Below are positions 22,044 to 30,296 of a DNA stretch of 30,898 nucleotides, piece after piece. Positions within the stretch are counted from its first letter, which is position 1. Each line of letters begins with the position of its first letter. The translations under genes and the position numbers were made by a program. The notes below the pieces were generated by a model. The model saw only the letters and a program-made list of their open reading frames with translations. It was not told the origin of the DNA and ran no database searches. Source of the DNA: CAZSAL01 sp964604825 (lineage in GTDB: Bacteria > Elusimicrobiota > Elusimicrobia > 2-01-FULL-59-12). The stretch is from assembly GCA_964604825.1 (NCBI GenBank), contig CAZSAL010000033.1, positions 1 through 30,898 on the forward strand. The letters are read 5' to 3'.

Positions 22044-22841
22044 TCATGAGATGTCCCAGATATGGTTCCGTTTGAAAAATCTCTCTAAGTAGGAATATTT
22101 TTGAACGAGTTTGAAATCGAACTTGGCCTTATATTTCTCTTTGCTCTCTTCGATGAATTTCCGTGCTTTCATTAGGGCAGGCTTAATCTGATCTTCGGGG
22201 CCGATTACTTTCTGCATTTTGTCCTTAAAATCCTTTGCGTAATTCAATATAAGGAATCCATCCTCATCTGCGTCAATTAATCTTAAACACTCTAGAGCAT
22301 TTGTATTGTTAAGTGATGATTTTAAATATTCGACAAGATTACCGCCAATCGCGACCCTGGGGTAAATAGCCTTCTTTTCCATCATTACTGCTCTGGCTAC
22401 AGCAGTGCCGTAAATTTCGCCTTGCTGCGTTCTTAGACAAAGCCCCAACTCTATAGCTCCTCGTACCGGTAAGGATTTGGCCAAAAGAGCAAGCATTGTT
22501 GAATTAAGCGCATACAACAACACATTTATTTCGGCTAGCGTTTGGACGTCTGTTTTCTTCTCAAAAGATATAGCGAACTGGGCGCTATCGGCCATGACAT
22601 GCAACTCAATCCCCGGCTTCCATCCTTTGGTCTTTTCTATCATTTTAATGACAGAATCTTTGAGCGAAAACAGTTCCTCTCTGAACACGTGCAGATTCGT
22701 TCCTGCTTTTTCAAACTTCCGTTTGTCGTCAGAAGACAAATTAATTTGTGGGAGCGACACCAGAAGATCACTCTGCCCTAAAAGGTCGATCCAGGCAACG
22801 ACATAGTTCCAAGCTGCAACTTCTATCACTTGCTGATCCAC
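22044..22841 (-). CDS. Nucleotidyl-cyclase-like protein
   Basis: 265 residues, starting at a GTG one base after the stop of the HEPN-like gene. The layout resembles class III nucleotidyl cyclase folds: first strand YVVAWIDLLGQ (D19, where cyclases have F.DI.GF), a second acidic strand VMADSAQFAI (D85, where cyclases have the second metal Asp), then VRGAIELG (126-133) and GEIYGTAVARAVMMEKKAIYPRVAIG (141-166). The RGAI, G.A and (Y)PR set recurs in many uncharacterised bacterial proteins. Both possible metal Asp residues are kept, so catalysis is conceivable. The C-terminal 90 residues are helical and lysine-rich. No transmembrane part. The fold is inference from pattern, not a database hit. It is the last gene of the restriction/HEPN trio and could make a signal or simply bind nucleotide. 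Confidence 0.5.
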   Translation of the reverse strand: MDQQVIEVAAWNYVVAWIDLLGQSDLLVSLPQINLSSDDKRKFEKAGTNLHVFREELFSLKDSVIKMIEKTKGWKPGIELHVMADSAQFAISFEKKTDVQTLAEINVLLYALNSTMLALLAKSLPVRGAIELGLCLRTQQGEIYGTAVARAVMMEKKAIYPRVAIGGNLVEYLKSSLNNTNALECLRLIDADEDGFLILNYAKDFKDKMQKVIGPEDQIKPALMKARKFIEESKEKYKAKFDFKLVQKYSYLERFFKRNHIWDIS

Positions 22842-22842
22842 A

Positions 22843-23742
22843 TTAATTCCGTTTATTTCTACCAGGTTTATTTTGTGTTGGTTTTGCTATGCGTGCTTTA
22901 ATACTTGGATGTTTAAGAACCCAGGCGACGAAGACAAGCAGCGATATTGCTCGGCAACTGTTGACGCGAGTGTCATAGTCAACAGATAAGCCGTGCATTA
23001 TGGTGTGCCGATTTAATGCGTCGGGAATAACAGGAGTTTTCCTTGTATCATCCGCGATTGGCGTTAAGTCGACGAGCGGCGCCAACAAGCACGCAAGAAA
23101 TCCGTCATCAAGTATATGGTTCAGAGCCTTTTGCATCTTTGGCTTACTATAAAGTGGAGCCTTAGTATTATTGAAGCAGATGCCGTCAGCCTGGGCTAAA
23201 AATACAGGAATTGATAAGCAGAATTCTTTGCGTCGATGAGCACCGAAAGCGTTATGAAGCAGTCTGGCTCTTTCAGGGAAACTATCGCAAAGAGATTTCT
23301 CAATCTCATCAAGACATGAATCATAGCGATTGGATAAAGCTTCATTTGCCTGTGTCGAATTCCCTGCTTCAAATTGTTTGGCGAGTTCAAAGGGTTCATC
23401 TGCTGGTATCTCAGGATCGATGTACCAGCCGTTCCTAGCCAATGTTAAGTCAGCTTCCCGAGTATATTGCAGAGCTTCTGGAATCCTTCGAATGAATTCG
23501 ATTACTGGTTGGGAGTGTTCCAGAAGCTGTTCAAATTGTTCCAGGATCGGTGCAAGCATCTCTCTATGCTTATTGATCTCACTGGCCATCCCTTGAAAGA
23601 TGGGGGCATATTTCTCCATGTGTTTTTGTGTCTCTTGGATCATGGCTGTGAATTGACGCATTGACTCCGCCAATTCAGGAGAAACAACTTCAGAGCAGAT
23701 GTCAGCAGCTAGTTGAATAGGGTTCGGCTTATCGTTTGCCAT
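22843..23742 (-). CDS. HEPN-like protein with N-terminal coiled coil
   Basis: 299 residues from the ATG at 23742 (MANDKPNPIQ); an upstream start at 23787 would overlap the restriction gene by 59 bases rather than 14. Residues about 10-100 are long helices (KHMEKYAPIFQGMASEINKHREMLAPILEQFEQLL). The C-terminal half contains an all-helical domain with RARLLHNAFGAHRRKEFCLSIPVFLAQADGI and the closing motif NRHTIMHGLSVDYDTRVNSCRAISLL. The R-H-x3-H-G core (R245, H246, H250) is like the RxxxxH catalytic motif of HEPN ribonucleases. Such proteins often act as toxic effectors that cut RNA in defence. The assignment rests on this motif and helical layout alone. It is coupled at both ends to the restriction enzyme and cyclase-like genes. 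Confidence 0.5.
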   Translation of the reverse strand: MANDKPNPIQLAADICSEVVSPELAESMRQFTAMIQETQKHMEKYAPIFQGMASEINKHREMLAPILEQFEQLLEHSQPVIEFIRRIPEALQYTREADLTLARNGWYIDPEIPADEPFELAKQFEAGNSTQANEALSNRYDSCLDEIEKSLCDSFPERARLLHNAFGAHRRKEFCLSIPVFLAQADGICFNNTKAPLYSKPKMQKALNHILDDGFLACLLAPLVDLTPIADDTRKTPVIPDALNRHTIMHGLSVDYDTRVNSCRAISLLVFVAWVLKHPSIKARIAKPTQNKPGRNKRN

Positions 23743-26650
23743 CAGAGGCTGACTTCGTGTTTTCTTCCACAATTCGGATCTCATCATCGGTCAAGCCGTA
23801 CAACTTGTAAACCAGCTCGTCGATTTGGCGATCCAGCGCGACAAACTTGGACTCATAATAAGTTTTATCTTTATCTGTTTTGGACTCATTCGATTGTCTC
23901 TTAGTCTCGAGCATAGCATCAACCAGTTTCACCAACTCATTATGCTTAGACTTATCAATCGCCGAATCACAATCTAACACAGGAATAGGGAATTGAGCCA
24001 ACTGCTCCTTTGTAAACCAAGGATACAACGTGTCATAAATGCCGTGTTTAGTTCTTATATACCAACCTCCGATCGATGAGCCTAAAATGCCAAGTAAAAA
24101 CTTGAGATCAATAAATTGCCCCTCTGAACGAATTGCCACATATATAGACTGATCAAGAATTACATTTTCTTTGATAAAAGTGCATACCAGCTTTGGGGCA
24201 ATAATTTTCCTAATAGCGAGCTTAGGGTTAAAAAAGAATTCTGGCGTTCGTGGTTCAGCCAGCCAATCTCCGTATGAAATAAATATTCCGTCAGACGTAT
24301 AACCGTACCGTTCAAGATTTTTTCCTTTGATTTCCGGAAAATAAGTTTGGTCGATGCGCTTTTGGGAGTGATAGGATTTTTCGTCCTTGTCTCGTTTTGT
24401 TTGCGGACCCGATGAAAAATGACTTTTCCCGTATCCATCGGTTCTGTAAGCGTGAACGCCACGGTTTAAACGGCACAAAACACTTAACGGATGAGTAGCA
24501 TGTTCAAGATGCTCGATGAGCTTTTTAGATTCTGGACTCCCGTAAATATCGATTAGGCCCTGCGCCAAACAGTCGGAAACTCGGAGCGTATTTTGTTCGG
24601 ATAATTCTGAAGGGGACGTGTATTTATATATCTTGAGATTATCCGACGGTTTACTCTTTTCGAGAATGATTATTGAATTCTCAATTACTGCACTTTCGAA
24701 GGGAGGGTAATCAAACACTGCGATATTTCTAACTTGCGTATTAATTAACAAATATTCGCGTAACCGCGTAAAATATTTGCCTTTAATCCAAGAATCCGAA
24801 ATGATCATGCCCAGTTGTCCCTTTTGTCGCAGGATTTTCAACGCCTTTTCAATAAAAAAAACATAAAAATCAGTTTGATACTCGGAAAATGAATAGTGCG
24901 ACTTAAAATATTCCTTATATTCTTGGCCCGCGCTATATAAATACGGGGGATTCCCGACAATAACGTCAAAGCCACCGTTGCGCATGATTTCGGGAAAGCG
25001 GGCTTCGAAATCCATGGGGTTTAATTTGCGTTCCTCAGCCCCCGCAAAATTCTCTCCCGACAAAATGTCTGTTCCGATCAGCGAATTCCCACAAACGATG
25101 TTTGGCTTTTTGCTCAGTGACGGCAAAAGGGTTTCGTGGAATTCCTGCTGGTACTCGTGCGTAGTGCCGATAGTTTCCTCTTCAAGGAGTTTCAGGTACA
25201 GTGAAAGCTGGGCCACTTCCACAGCCTGGGCGTCAACGTCCACGCCGTAGATGTTGTTCAAAAGAATCTCGCGGCGCTTTTTTAAAGTGAGGTGAAGTAC
25301 TCCATCCCGCTCTACGCAGTCATCCTTCTTTGCTTTGGAGCGGTATGAGTTGTAATAGCGCCGGTGGTATGTCAGAAGCGTGTCATACATCCCCAACAGG
25401 AATGATCCGCTGCCGCAGGAAATGTCGGCAAAGCGCATTTCGGCGATCTTACCCGGCGGTTTCCCTTCGATCATTTTGCCAACGGTATTTTCCACAATGT
25501 AGTTGACGATGTATTGCGGCGTGTAATAAACGCCGCCCGCTTTTCGGACTTCGGGTTTTTCCTCCACGCGAACCTGCTTGTCACCGGCCATGATGACCTT
25601 GCCAAGGAATCGCTCATAGATGCTTCCCAGAATATGGATGGGGATGATATTAAAATCGTAAGGCGAATTCCGGTGAGAAAGTTTTTCACAAATGGTGGAA
25701 AAATGGCCGTCCTTTATCTTGAAATTTGGGGAATCCAGGATGTCGTGCTTTTTGAAAACGATGCCGTTATAAATCCCGTCCAGGCGGCGCGACTCCGCTA
25801 GAAAATCGTCCCAGGCGGAGCCCTTTTGTCCAAACCTCGGAATGACTGGCTCTGACTCGATCTGGCGGTCTTCCAGAAACCGGGTGAACACCAAGCGGTC
25901 CAATGTGCGCTGGGCAATCTCCGTCAAGGTTTCGCCGTCCAGCGAAGAGTCCGCGTCCTTGAACATATGAGCCAGGTCATGTCGGTGCTCGTCCAACTCT
26001 TCCAGAAAGGCATCATCAATCCCCTTGAATACACCCGGCACAGCGCCTTTTTGAACGGCCTTACCGCGCCGCTTGACCAGCGAATCGGCGAATTTCTCCA
26101 GTGAACCGGAGGCCACGGACTCACGCGAAAAGAGATAGTAAATCTCCGCGAATTTTTCCGCGTTGTCGTAGTCAGTATAGCGATAGGTTTTGACGGCGCA
26201 CTGTAATACCGTTTTGATATCGGGCTTGTAACGACAGTCCAGCACATGAAATTCTGCGAAGTTCGTTAAGACGGCCAGCGGGGTTTGGGCGTTCCAGCCA
26301 TACCTGAGGGTCTGGAAATAATTGTCGGGGGTGGCAATATCTCCCTGAGGTTTCTTAGCCTCAACGAAGAAACGGACATCGCGGAAATCGGGAGAAAGGT
26401 AGAAGGCGTAATCGGCTCGTTTTTGAACTCCAAGGACGTTGACTCCCCGCTCCACCTTCACTTCCTGCTCAAACGGATTTTTCTGGGTGTCGTGGTTGAC
26501 GTCCCAGCCGAGGGCGATCAGGAACTTGTCAATGAAGTCCTTGCGAGCTTGCGATTCCTGATATTCAGGGGTTAGGTAAAAACGTTCGTTGGCTCGGAAC
26601 TCCTGGGCCAGTTTTTTTATCTCTTCAAATGCGGATTCCTGGGAAGTCAT
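23729..26650 (-). CDS. Single-chain restriction-methylation enzyme (type IIG-like)
   Basis: 973 residues. The N-terminal nuclease part (about 30-150) has RADYAFYLSPDFRDVRFFVEAKKP, a PD-(D/E)xK core with D80, E97 and K99. A helical linker follows (about 170-350). The N6-adenine methyltransferase domain has GVYYTP (373-378), motif I ADISCGSGSFLLG (408-420) and motif IV NPPY (567-570). The C-terminal 350 residues should hold the target-recognition region, ending in a coiled helix. This is the Eco57I-like layout: it methylates adenine at its site and cuts unmodified DNA. All motifs seen are intact. The gene is AT-richer in its 3' half. A 38-codon ORF ends directly before its ATG, and the HEPN-like gene overlaps its end by 14 bases. 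Confidence 0.88.
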   Translation of the reverse strand: MTSQESAFEEIKKLAQEFRANERFYLTPEYQESQARKDFIDKFLIALGWDVNHDTQKNPFEQEVKVERGVNVLGVQKRADYAFYLSPDFRDVRFFVEAKKPQGDIATPDNYFQTLRYGWNAQTPLAVLTNFAEFHVLDCRYKPDIKTVLQCAVKTYRYTDYDNAEKFAEIYYLFSRESVASGSLEKFADSLVKRRGKAVQKGAVPGVFKGIDDAFLEELDEHRHDLAHMFKDADSSLDGETLTEIAQRTLDRLVFTRFLEDRQIESEPVIPRFGQKGSAWDDFLAESRRLDGIYNGIVFKKHDILDSPNFKIKDGHFSTICEKLSHRNSPYDFNIIPIHILGSIYERFLGKVIMAGDKQVRVEEKPEVRKAGGVYYTPQYIVNYIVENTVGKMIEGKPPGKIAEMRFADISCGSGSFLLGMYDTLLTYHRRYYNSYRSKAKKDDCVERDGVLHLTLKKRREILLNNIYGVDVDAQAVEVAQLSLYLKLLEEETIGTTHEYQQEFHETLLPSLSKKPNIVCGNSLIGTDILSGENFAGAEERKLNPMDFEARFPEIMRNGGFDVIVGNPPYLYSAGQEYKEYFKSHYSFSEYQTDFYVFFIEKALKILRQKGQLGMIISDSWIKGKYFTRLREYLLINTQVRNIAVFDYPPFESAVIENSIIILEKSKPSDNLKIYKYTSPSELSEQNTLRVSDCLAQGLIDIYGSPESKKLIEHLEHATHPLSVLCRLNRGVHAYRTDGYGKSHFSSGPQTKRDKDEKSYHSQKRIDQTYFPEIKGKNLERYGYTSDGIFISYGDWLAEPRTPEFFFNPKLAIRKIIAPKLVCTFIKENVILDQSIYVAIRSEGQFIDLKFLLGILGSSIGGWYIRTKHGIYDTLYPWFTKEQLAQFPIPVLDCDSAIDKSKHNELVKLVDAMLETKRQSNESKTDKDKTYYESKFVALDRQIDELVYKLYGLTDDEIRIVEENTKSASDGKR

Positions 26651-26767
26651 TTAGTTCCTGTGGTGGTAATCAGCATCGTCGATATTCTCCCAAAATTCGG
26701 CAGGGGTGTAAGTCGGATGAATCAAATCATTGAAAATGTTACCCAAATAATTGGGCTTTAAGCCCAT
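26651..26767 (-). CDS. 38-residue ORF directly before the restriction gene
   Basis: ATG at 26767, stop at 26651-26653, immediately followed by the restriction-enzyme ATG (TAAATG). The sequence starts MGLKPNYLGNIFNDL and ends FWENIDDADYHHRN; it looks like protein. No clear Shine-Dalgarno sequence lies before it, and the frame stays open somewhat further upstream, so it may be a leader peptide, a small control protein or the tail of a lost gene. Confidence 0.35.
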   Translation of the reverse strand: MGLKPNYLGNIFNDLIHPTYTPAEFWENIDDADYHHRN

Positions 26768-26821
26768 CAGGAGGATTCGCAGAACGCCGGTACTTCTAGG
26801 CTTGGTGGTTTACCTTTCAGG

Positions 26822-27097
26822 TTATGCGGCCCTCCCAATTTCAAGGCCTTCGTACTCTGGAAACATAATAATGGCTGGATGGACACCAAAGGCATGAGCC
26901 AACTGTTCCGCTCGCTTCTTCCCGATATCGAGCCGACCATTTTCTAACATGCTCAAATTGGTCGCGGAAATTTTGGACTGCCTTGCCAGTTCCTCCTGGG
27001 TCCAGCCTTTCTTTTCGCGAAGGATGAGGATAACTTCTCCGGTAGTAACATGCGCGTGGGACCGCGCCGGAACAAAATCATTGGGATTAATTTTCAT
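26822..27097 (-). CDS. HigA-type XRE-family antitoxin
   Basis: 91 residues. The helix-turn-helix domain lies at about 18-75: GEVILILREKKGWTQEELARQSKISATNLSMLENGRLDIGKKRAEQLAHAFGVHPAIIMFPEY, a standard XRE/Cro fold (TQEELARQSKIS as recognition unit). It follows the toxin gene with a 10-base gap and has a strong site AGGAGG 6 bases before its ATG. In HigBA systems the antitoxin binds the toxin and the operon palindrome. A perfect 20-base palindrome is present upstream of the toxin gene. The order toxin-then-antitoxin matches HigBA. Confidence 0.85.
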   Translation of the reverse strand: MKINPNDFVPARSHAHVTTGEVILILREKKGWTQEELARQSKISATNLSMLENGRLDIGKKRAEQLAHAFGVHPAIIMFPEYEGLEIGRAA

Positions 27098-27107
27098 TTG
27101 GAACCTC

Positions 27108-27380
27108 CTAATATCTGTGTGGCGTTATTTCCAAAACATAAACCGTAATAACATCGCGATTTATAACGTAAATCACCCGGTATTGTCTGCTCAACCTGGA
27201 TGAACGCTGCCCCTGTCTTTCGCCACGCAATTGCTCGTCGTGGTAGCCGGGAAACTGCCGAAGGATTTCCGGACCGTGGCGATAAACCAGATCCTTCCAT
27301 GTTTCATACTCTTTAACGATCCATGGCGGAAGACGTCGGATCGTTTTAGTTATCTCACGGTGTTCATTAATCTGCCACAT
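27108..27380 (-). CDS. RelE/HigB-type toxin
   Basis: 90 residues. The fold of RelE/ParE-superfamily toxins is seen: N-terminal helices (EITKTIRRLPPWIVKEYETWKDLVYRHGPEILRQF), then a beta sheet LRGERQGQRSSRLSRQYRVIYVINRDVITVYVLEITPHRY with the basic RSSRLSRQYR strand and the closing His-Arg-Tyr that serve RNA binding and cutting in mRNA interferases. It is expected to cleave mRNA at the ribosome when free. First gene of the pair, under its own promoter with an operator palindrome. Confidence 0.85.
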   Translation of the reverse strand: MWQINEHREITKTIRRLPPWIVKEYETWKDLVYRHGPEILRQFPGYHDEQLRGERQGQRSSRLSRQYRVIYVINRDVITVYVLEITPHRY

Positions 27381-27388
27381 ATTTATTA

Positions 27389-27417
27389 ATACTAACTTCT
27401 TAATTATAAGAAGTCAA
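27389..27417 (-). promoter_or_regulatory. Toxin-antitoxin promoter with palindromic operator
   Basis: On the minus strand TTGACT (plus 27412-27417), 17 bases, TAGTAT (27389-27394) makes a good sigma-70 promoter. The spacer holds the palindrome ACTTCTTA-ATTA-TAAGAAGT (27395-27414), 8-base perfect arms. An alternative -10 (TATAAT) lies inside it. A bound HTH antitoxin here would block RNA polymerase, giving autoregulation. Confidence 0.7.
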
Positions 27418-27711
27418 GGCGCAAATCCAATTTAAGCGGGAAGCAGGAGTAATCCTTGCCGTTTCCGGCAGGGTAGGGCTAGAGTTCGTTCGTCAGCCCA
27501 CCGATCGAGCACCTGTCTAACACTCAGTACTTTATGTGTTAAAGTTCTGGATGCAACTTTTGATGCAACTTTTGATGCAACTCAAGCTCAAATGAGGCTG
27601 CTTTTGGCGGTATTAGGCGGTAATGGGTTGGAGCACTTCCGTCGAGAAGGTGCGGCAGATCAGGGCTTCGAGCATTTTACAGCATGTGGGGTTTCCAGGA
27701 GGACTTCTGTC
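27418..27711. other. Scrap region with triple repeat
   Basis: Contains three tandem copies of a 12-base unit, GATGCAACTTTT (27550-27561, 27562-27573, and 9 bases at 27574). On the minus strand one frame (about 27539-27681) reads through them as LELHQKLHQKLHPEL and then stops. This looks like the C-terminal tail of a tyrosine integrase, but no catalytic residues are present. No intact gene. Confidence 0.35.
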
Positions 27712-27876
27712 TCAAACAAATTCCGCGCGGCGCGGAGCGTATCGGACGATCTGATCGGTTTCGTTCAAATCAAAGGCCTCCGGATCGAGTGGCCGGCCCA
27801 GCCACTCCGTCATCTCGGCATGGCATTCATGTTTGGGATCCTTGAAAATTGTTAGCAACGCCGTGTAGCTGTCCAG
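27712..27876 (-). pseudogene. Remnant of a pRiA4b ORF-3-like gene
   Basis: A frame of 54 codons ends at TGA (27712-27714) and reads YTALLTIFKDPKHECHAEM then TEWLGRPLDPEAFDLNETDQ. This is the conserved C-terminal block of plasmid pRiA4b ORF-3-family proteins (DPKHxEHxEM...EW.G..(F/L)DPEAFDL). A stop (TGA) stands directly upstream, so the N-terminal two thirds are gone. It marks old plasmid or island DNA next to the IS21 element. Confidence 0.65.
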
Positions 27877-27995
27877 TTTTCAGCGGTTGAGAATGTCCAG
27901 ATTGGGTGTTAGACGCCATTTCAGGCAAGCGAAACTGTAGACCGAATCGCGGCGCAAAAAAGGGATGAGGACCTTCCGTTGGGAAGGGACTTGTC

Positions 27996-28775
27996 CTATT
28001 TTTTATCGGTCAATTCGTCCAGGGCAATGGCTTTTTGTCGTTTCTTTTTGACGCGATAGGAATCTCCTTCGATTTTGATCAACTCCCCATGTTCGATCAG
28101 TCTCTCGGCAATAGCCGAAGCTACCGCCGTGTCCTGGAAGACCTCGCCCCATTCCTTGAATGGTTTATTGGTGGTCAGAATCATGGATCCGCTCTGGGAT
28201 CTTTTTGAAATGACCTGAAAGAAGAGGTCGCGGCCTTGTTTGTCCAGAGGCAGGTAGCCGAGCTCGTCGATAATGAGCAGCCGGGGAGCGACGTAGCGCT
28301 TAAGCGCGCGGTCAAGGCTGTGGTCAGCCTGAGCGGCGACCAGGTAGTTGATCATGTCTGCCGCCGTAGTGAAGAAGGTGCGGATTTCCTTCTGACAGGC
28401 AGCAAACCCGATGGCCGTGGCGAGGTGGGTTTTGCCGAGGCCGCCGGAACCTAAAAAAATCAGATGTTCTTTATTGTCGATAAACGACAACTGGGCGAAA
28501 TGAAGTATCTGGACTTTGGGAATTGATCGAGGATGGTTCCAGTCAAAGCCGGCAAAGGCTTTAGGCGCAGGGAATTTGGCTTCCTTGATCAATCGTTCCA
28601 CCGCGCGCGCATGGCGGGCAGTCATTTCCTGATCCACCAACTGCTCCAGGAATTGCTCATGGCTCCAGTTTTCTTTGGCTGCCTGGGCCAGGAGCTCGCG
28701 GTAATGTGCCTGCGTGTGGGTCAGAAACAACCGCCGCAAAGACGTTTCCAAATTCGAGGTTTCTCCATTACTCAC
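27996..28775 (-). CDS. istB: IS21 helper ATPase IstB
   Basis: About 259 residues from the GTG at 28775, which overlaps the istA stop by 8 bases; that start gives the family's usual length. It has the AAA+ Walker A GSGGLGKTH (109-117) and Walker B LLIIDELG (166-173), then LTTNKPFKEW and AIAERLIEHGELI, the late sensor part. IstB binds and bends target DNA and activates the IstA transposase. Walker A is slightly unusual (GSGGLGKT versus GxxGxGKT with Pro) but complete. Confidence 0.93.
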   Translation of the reverse strand: MSNGETSNLETSLRRLFLTHTQAHYRELLAQAAKENWSHEQFLEQLVDQEMTARHARAVERLIKEAKFPAPKAFAGFDWNHPRSIPKVQILHFAQLSFIDNKEHLIFLGSGGLGKTHLATAIGFAACQKEIRTFFTTAADMINYLVAAQADHSLDRALKRYVAPRLLIIDELGYLPLDKQGRDLFFQVISKRSQSGSMILTTNKPFKEWGEVFQDTAVASAIAERLIEHGELIKIEGDSYRVKKKRQKAIALDELTDKK

Positions 28776-30282
28776 AGGAATCCCCCGGACATTCAAACAG
28801 CTCATCATAAAGCGATAAATCGGTTTCTTCGACCGTGATCCTGGCCCAATCCGGTTTCTTGATAAGCGAAATCTCCTGCGGCTCCGGTTCATGACGCGCC
28901 GCCCGCTGCTGGTGGATAATACGCTCTATATAATCGGCTCCGAATGCTTTATGCGCCAGGGCATGCAGGACAGCGCTCATTACCTCGGCTTTGCCGTAGC
29001 GCAGTATGAAGTCTTGAATTTTGTCCAGATGCGCCGCCACCTGCAGCTCCGCATGAAGGAGCCCATCCAGATAAGCCTGGCATTCCGGCGCCAGAGCCAG
29101 AAACATTTCCACGCGTTTGGCGGCCCTGGCTTTCTTGCGGTCAGCTAAAAGTCCTTCGTAATGCTCCGGCTTCTCAATTACCCGGTATTTCTCATACGAT
29201 CGCAAATGACGCGCCACCCGATTCCCATTGTCGGTGTAGATTTCAACCTCCTGCGGCGTGGCGCGCAGCGTCAGCGTCCTGCCGGCATAGCGCGAGGGAA
29301 CCGAATAACGGTTGGTCTGAAAATGCGCCAGCCCCTGTCGCGTCGCTTTGACCGCCTCCAGGATCGCGCAGTCAAATTCCGGCGAAGGCAAGGGGTGCAA
29401 CTGCTCTCGCTCGCTCCCAAAACGATCGATCGGACGCTCGTGGGTTGTCCCATGAATGCGTACGTTTGCCTCCTCGTTGCGCCACTTCACAGCCGCCTGC
29501 TGTAAATCCGGGAACGATGCAATGTCCCGTCCTGCCAGGAATGCCGAACGCACGTACTTGATGCCGGATTCAACCTTGCCCTTCTCATTAGGCCGGCGCA
29601 CGCCGCAGGGAATGGGATCAAACAGATAAAGACCTGCAAAATCCATGAATCGCTTCTGAAAACGAATCTCCTTGCCGACCCGCGTCACCACAACGGTCTT
29701 TAAGTTGTCGTAATTGATTTTCTCCGGCACACCGCCAAAAAACTCCAGCGCATTGATGTGGCAGTTCAGGAAATCCTCCAGCCGCTGCGACAATGTGAAC
29801 TCCAGATACAACATCCGCGAATAACTTAACACCATCACAAAACAGGACAGCTTTCTCCTGGCATTGCCTATCTGAATCGTTCCCACGTTGGCCCAGTCCA
29901 CTTGCGCGAATTCCCCTGGTCGCGTCTCCAGGCGCAGGAAGGCCTGCGCTTGCCGTGAAGGACGAATTTGCCGCAGATGCTCCAACAGAATCGTCATCCC
30001 GCCGGAATATCCCTGCTCTTTGATCTCCTTAAAAAGTTTGGCCCCAGACAATTCCGGATACGCCTTGAGGCGCTCCCCCATATAAGGCTTGAACGCGTCG
30101 AGTTTGCTGATGCTATTTGATCCGATAGGCCGTCCCCGCTGGTCCGCCGGAGGCTCGTGCGCTGACCGTAAAGCCTTCCGCACCGTCCCTCGATGCACGT
30201 TCAACCGCCTGGCTATTGCGCTCCGGGACAGCTTCTCCACTTCGTGAAGCCTTCGAATGGTTGCCCACAATTCGGAATCCAT
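28768..30282 (-). CDS. istA: IS21 transposase IstA
   Basis: 504 residues from the ATG at 30282 (MDSELWATIRRLHEVEKLS), chosen since an upstream extension to 30564 overlaps the accessory ORF and reads unlike protein. It has an N-terminal helix-turn-helix (SRSAIARRLNVHRGTVRKAL) and then the retroviral-type DDE core with D129 (FAQVDWANVG), D192 (INYDNLK) and E238 (NEKGKVESG). It cuts and joins the element ends. The stop overlaps istB, as is usual for IS21 operons, so the two are made together. Confidence 0.95.
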   Translation of the reverse strand: MDSELWATIRRLHEVEKLSRSAIARRLNVHRGTVRKALRSAHEPPADQRGRPIGSNSISKLDAFKPYMGERLKAYPELSGAKLFKEIKEQGYSGGMTILLEHLRQIRPSRQAQAFLRLETRPGEFAQVDWANVGTIQIGNARRKLSCFVMVLSYSRMLYLEFTLSQRLEDFLNCHINALEFFGGVPEKINYDNLKTVVVTRVGKEIRFQKRFMDFAGLYLFDPIPCGVRRPNEKGKVESGIKYVRSAFLAGRDIASFPDLQQAAVKWRNEEANVRIHGTTHERPIDRFGSEREQLHPLPSPEFDCAILEAVKATRQGLAHFQTNRYSVPSRYAGRTLTLRATPQEVEIYTDNGNRVARHLRSYEKYRVIEKPEHYEGLLADRKKARAAKRVEMFLALAPECQAYLDGLLHAELQVAAHLDKIQDFILRYGKAEVMSAVLHALAHKAFGADYIERIIHQQRAARHEPEPQEISLIKKPDWARITVEETDLSLYDELFECPGDSCE

Positions 30283-30296
30283 GGCTTCATTCTGCC

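Larger units (their letters stand above)
17371..27876 (-). mobile_element. Integrative mobilizable element at tRNA-Met
   Basis: A set of minus-strand genes in one block: integrase, excisionase-like, 33-residue ORF, relaxase, MobC, oriT, then defence cargo and a toxin-antitoxin pair. No type IV secretion or coupling-protein gene is visible, so it would need a helper. The left limit is the tRNA. The right limit is not seen; gene scraps and an IS21 element follow at 27.5 kb. The integrase abuts the 5' rather than the 3' end of the tRNA, which is unusual. Confidence 0.65.

Noticed and set aside
27550..27582. CRISPR-like array
   Set aside because: The repeat units are 12 bases and directly tandem with no spacers; there are no cas genes in the window.
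27592..27855. 87-residue plus-strand ORF in the scrap region
   Set aside because: The opposite strand carries a recognisable pRiA4b ORF-3 remnant over the same bases, so the plus frame is a shadow.
28776..28892. N-terminal extension of IstB to 298 residues
   Set aside because: It overlaps the coding end of istA by over 100 bases and is not seen in the family. The GTG at 28775 gives the normal length.
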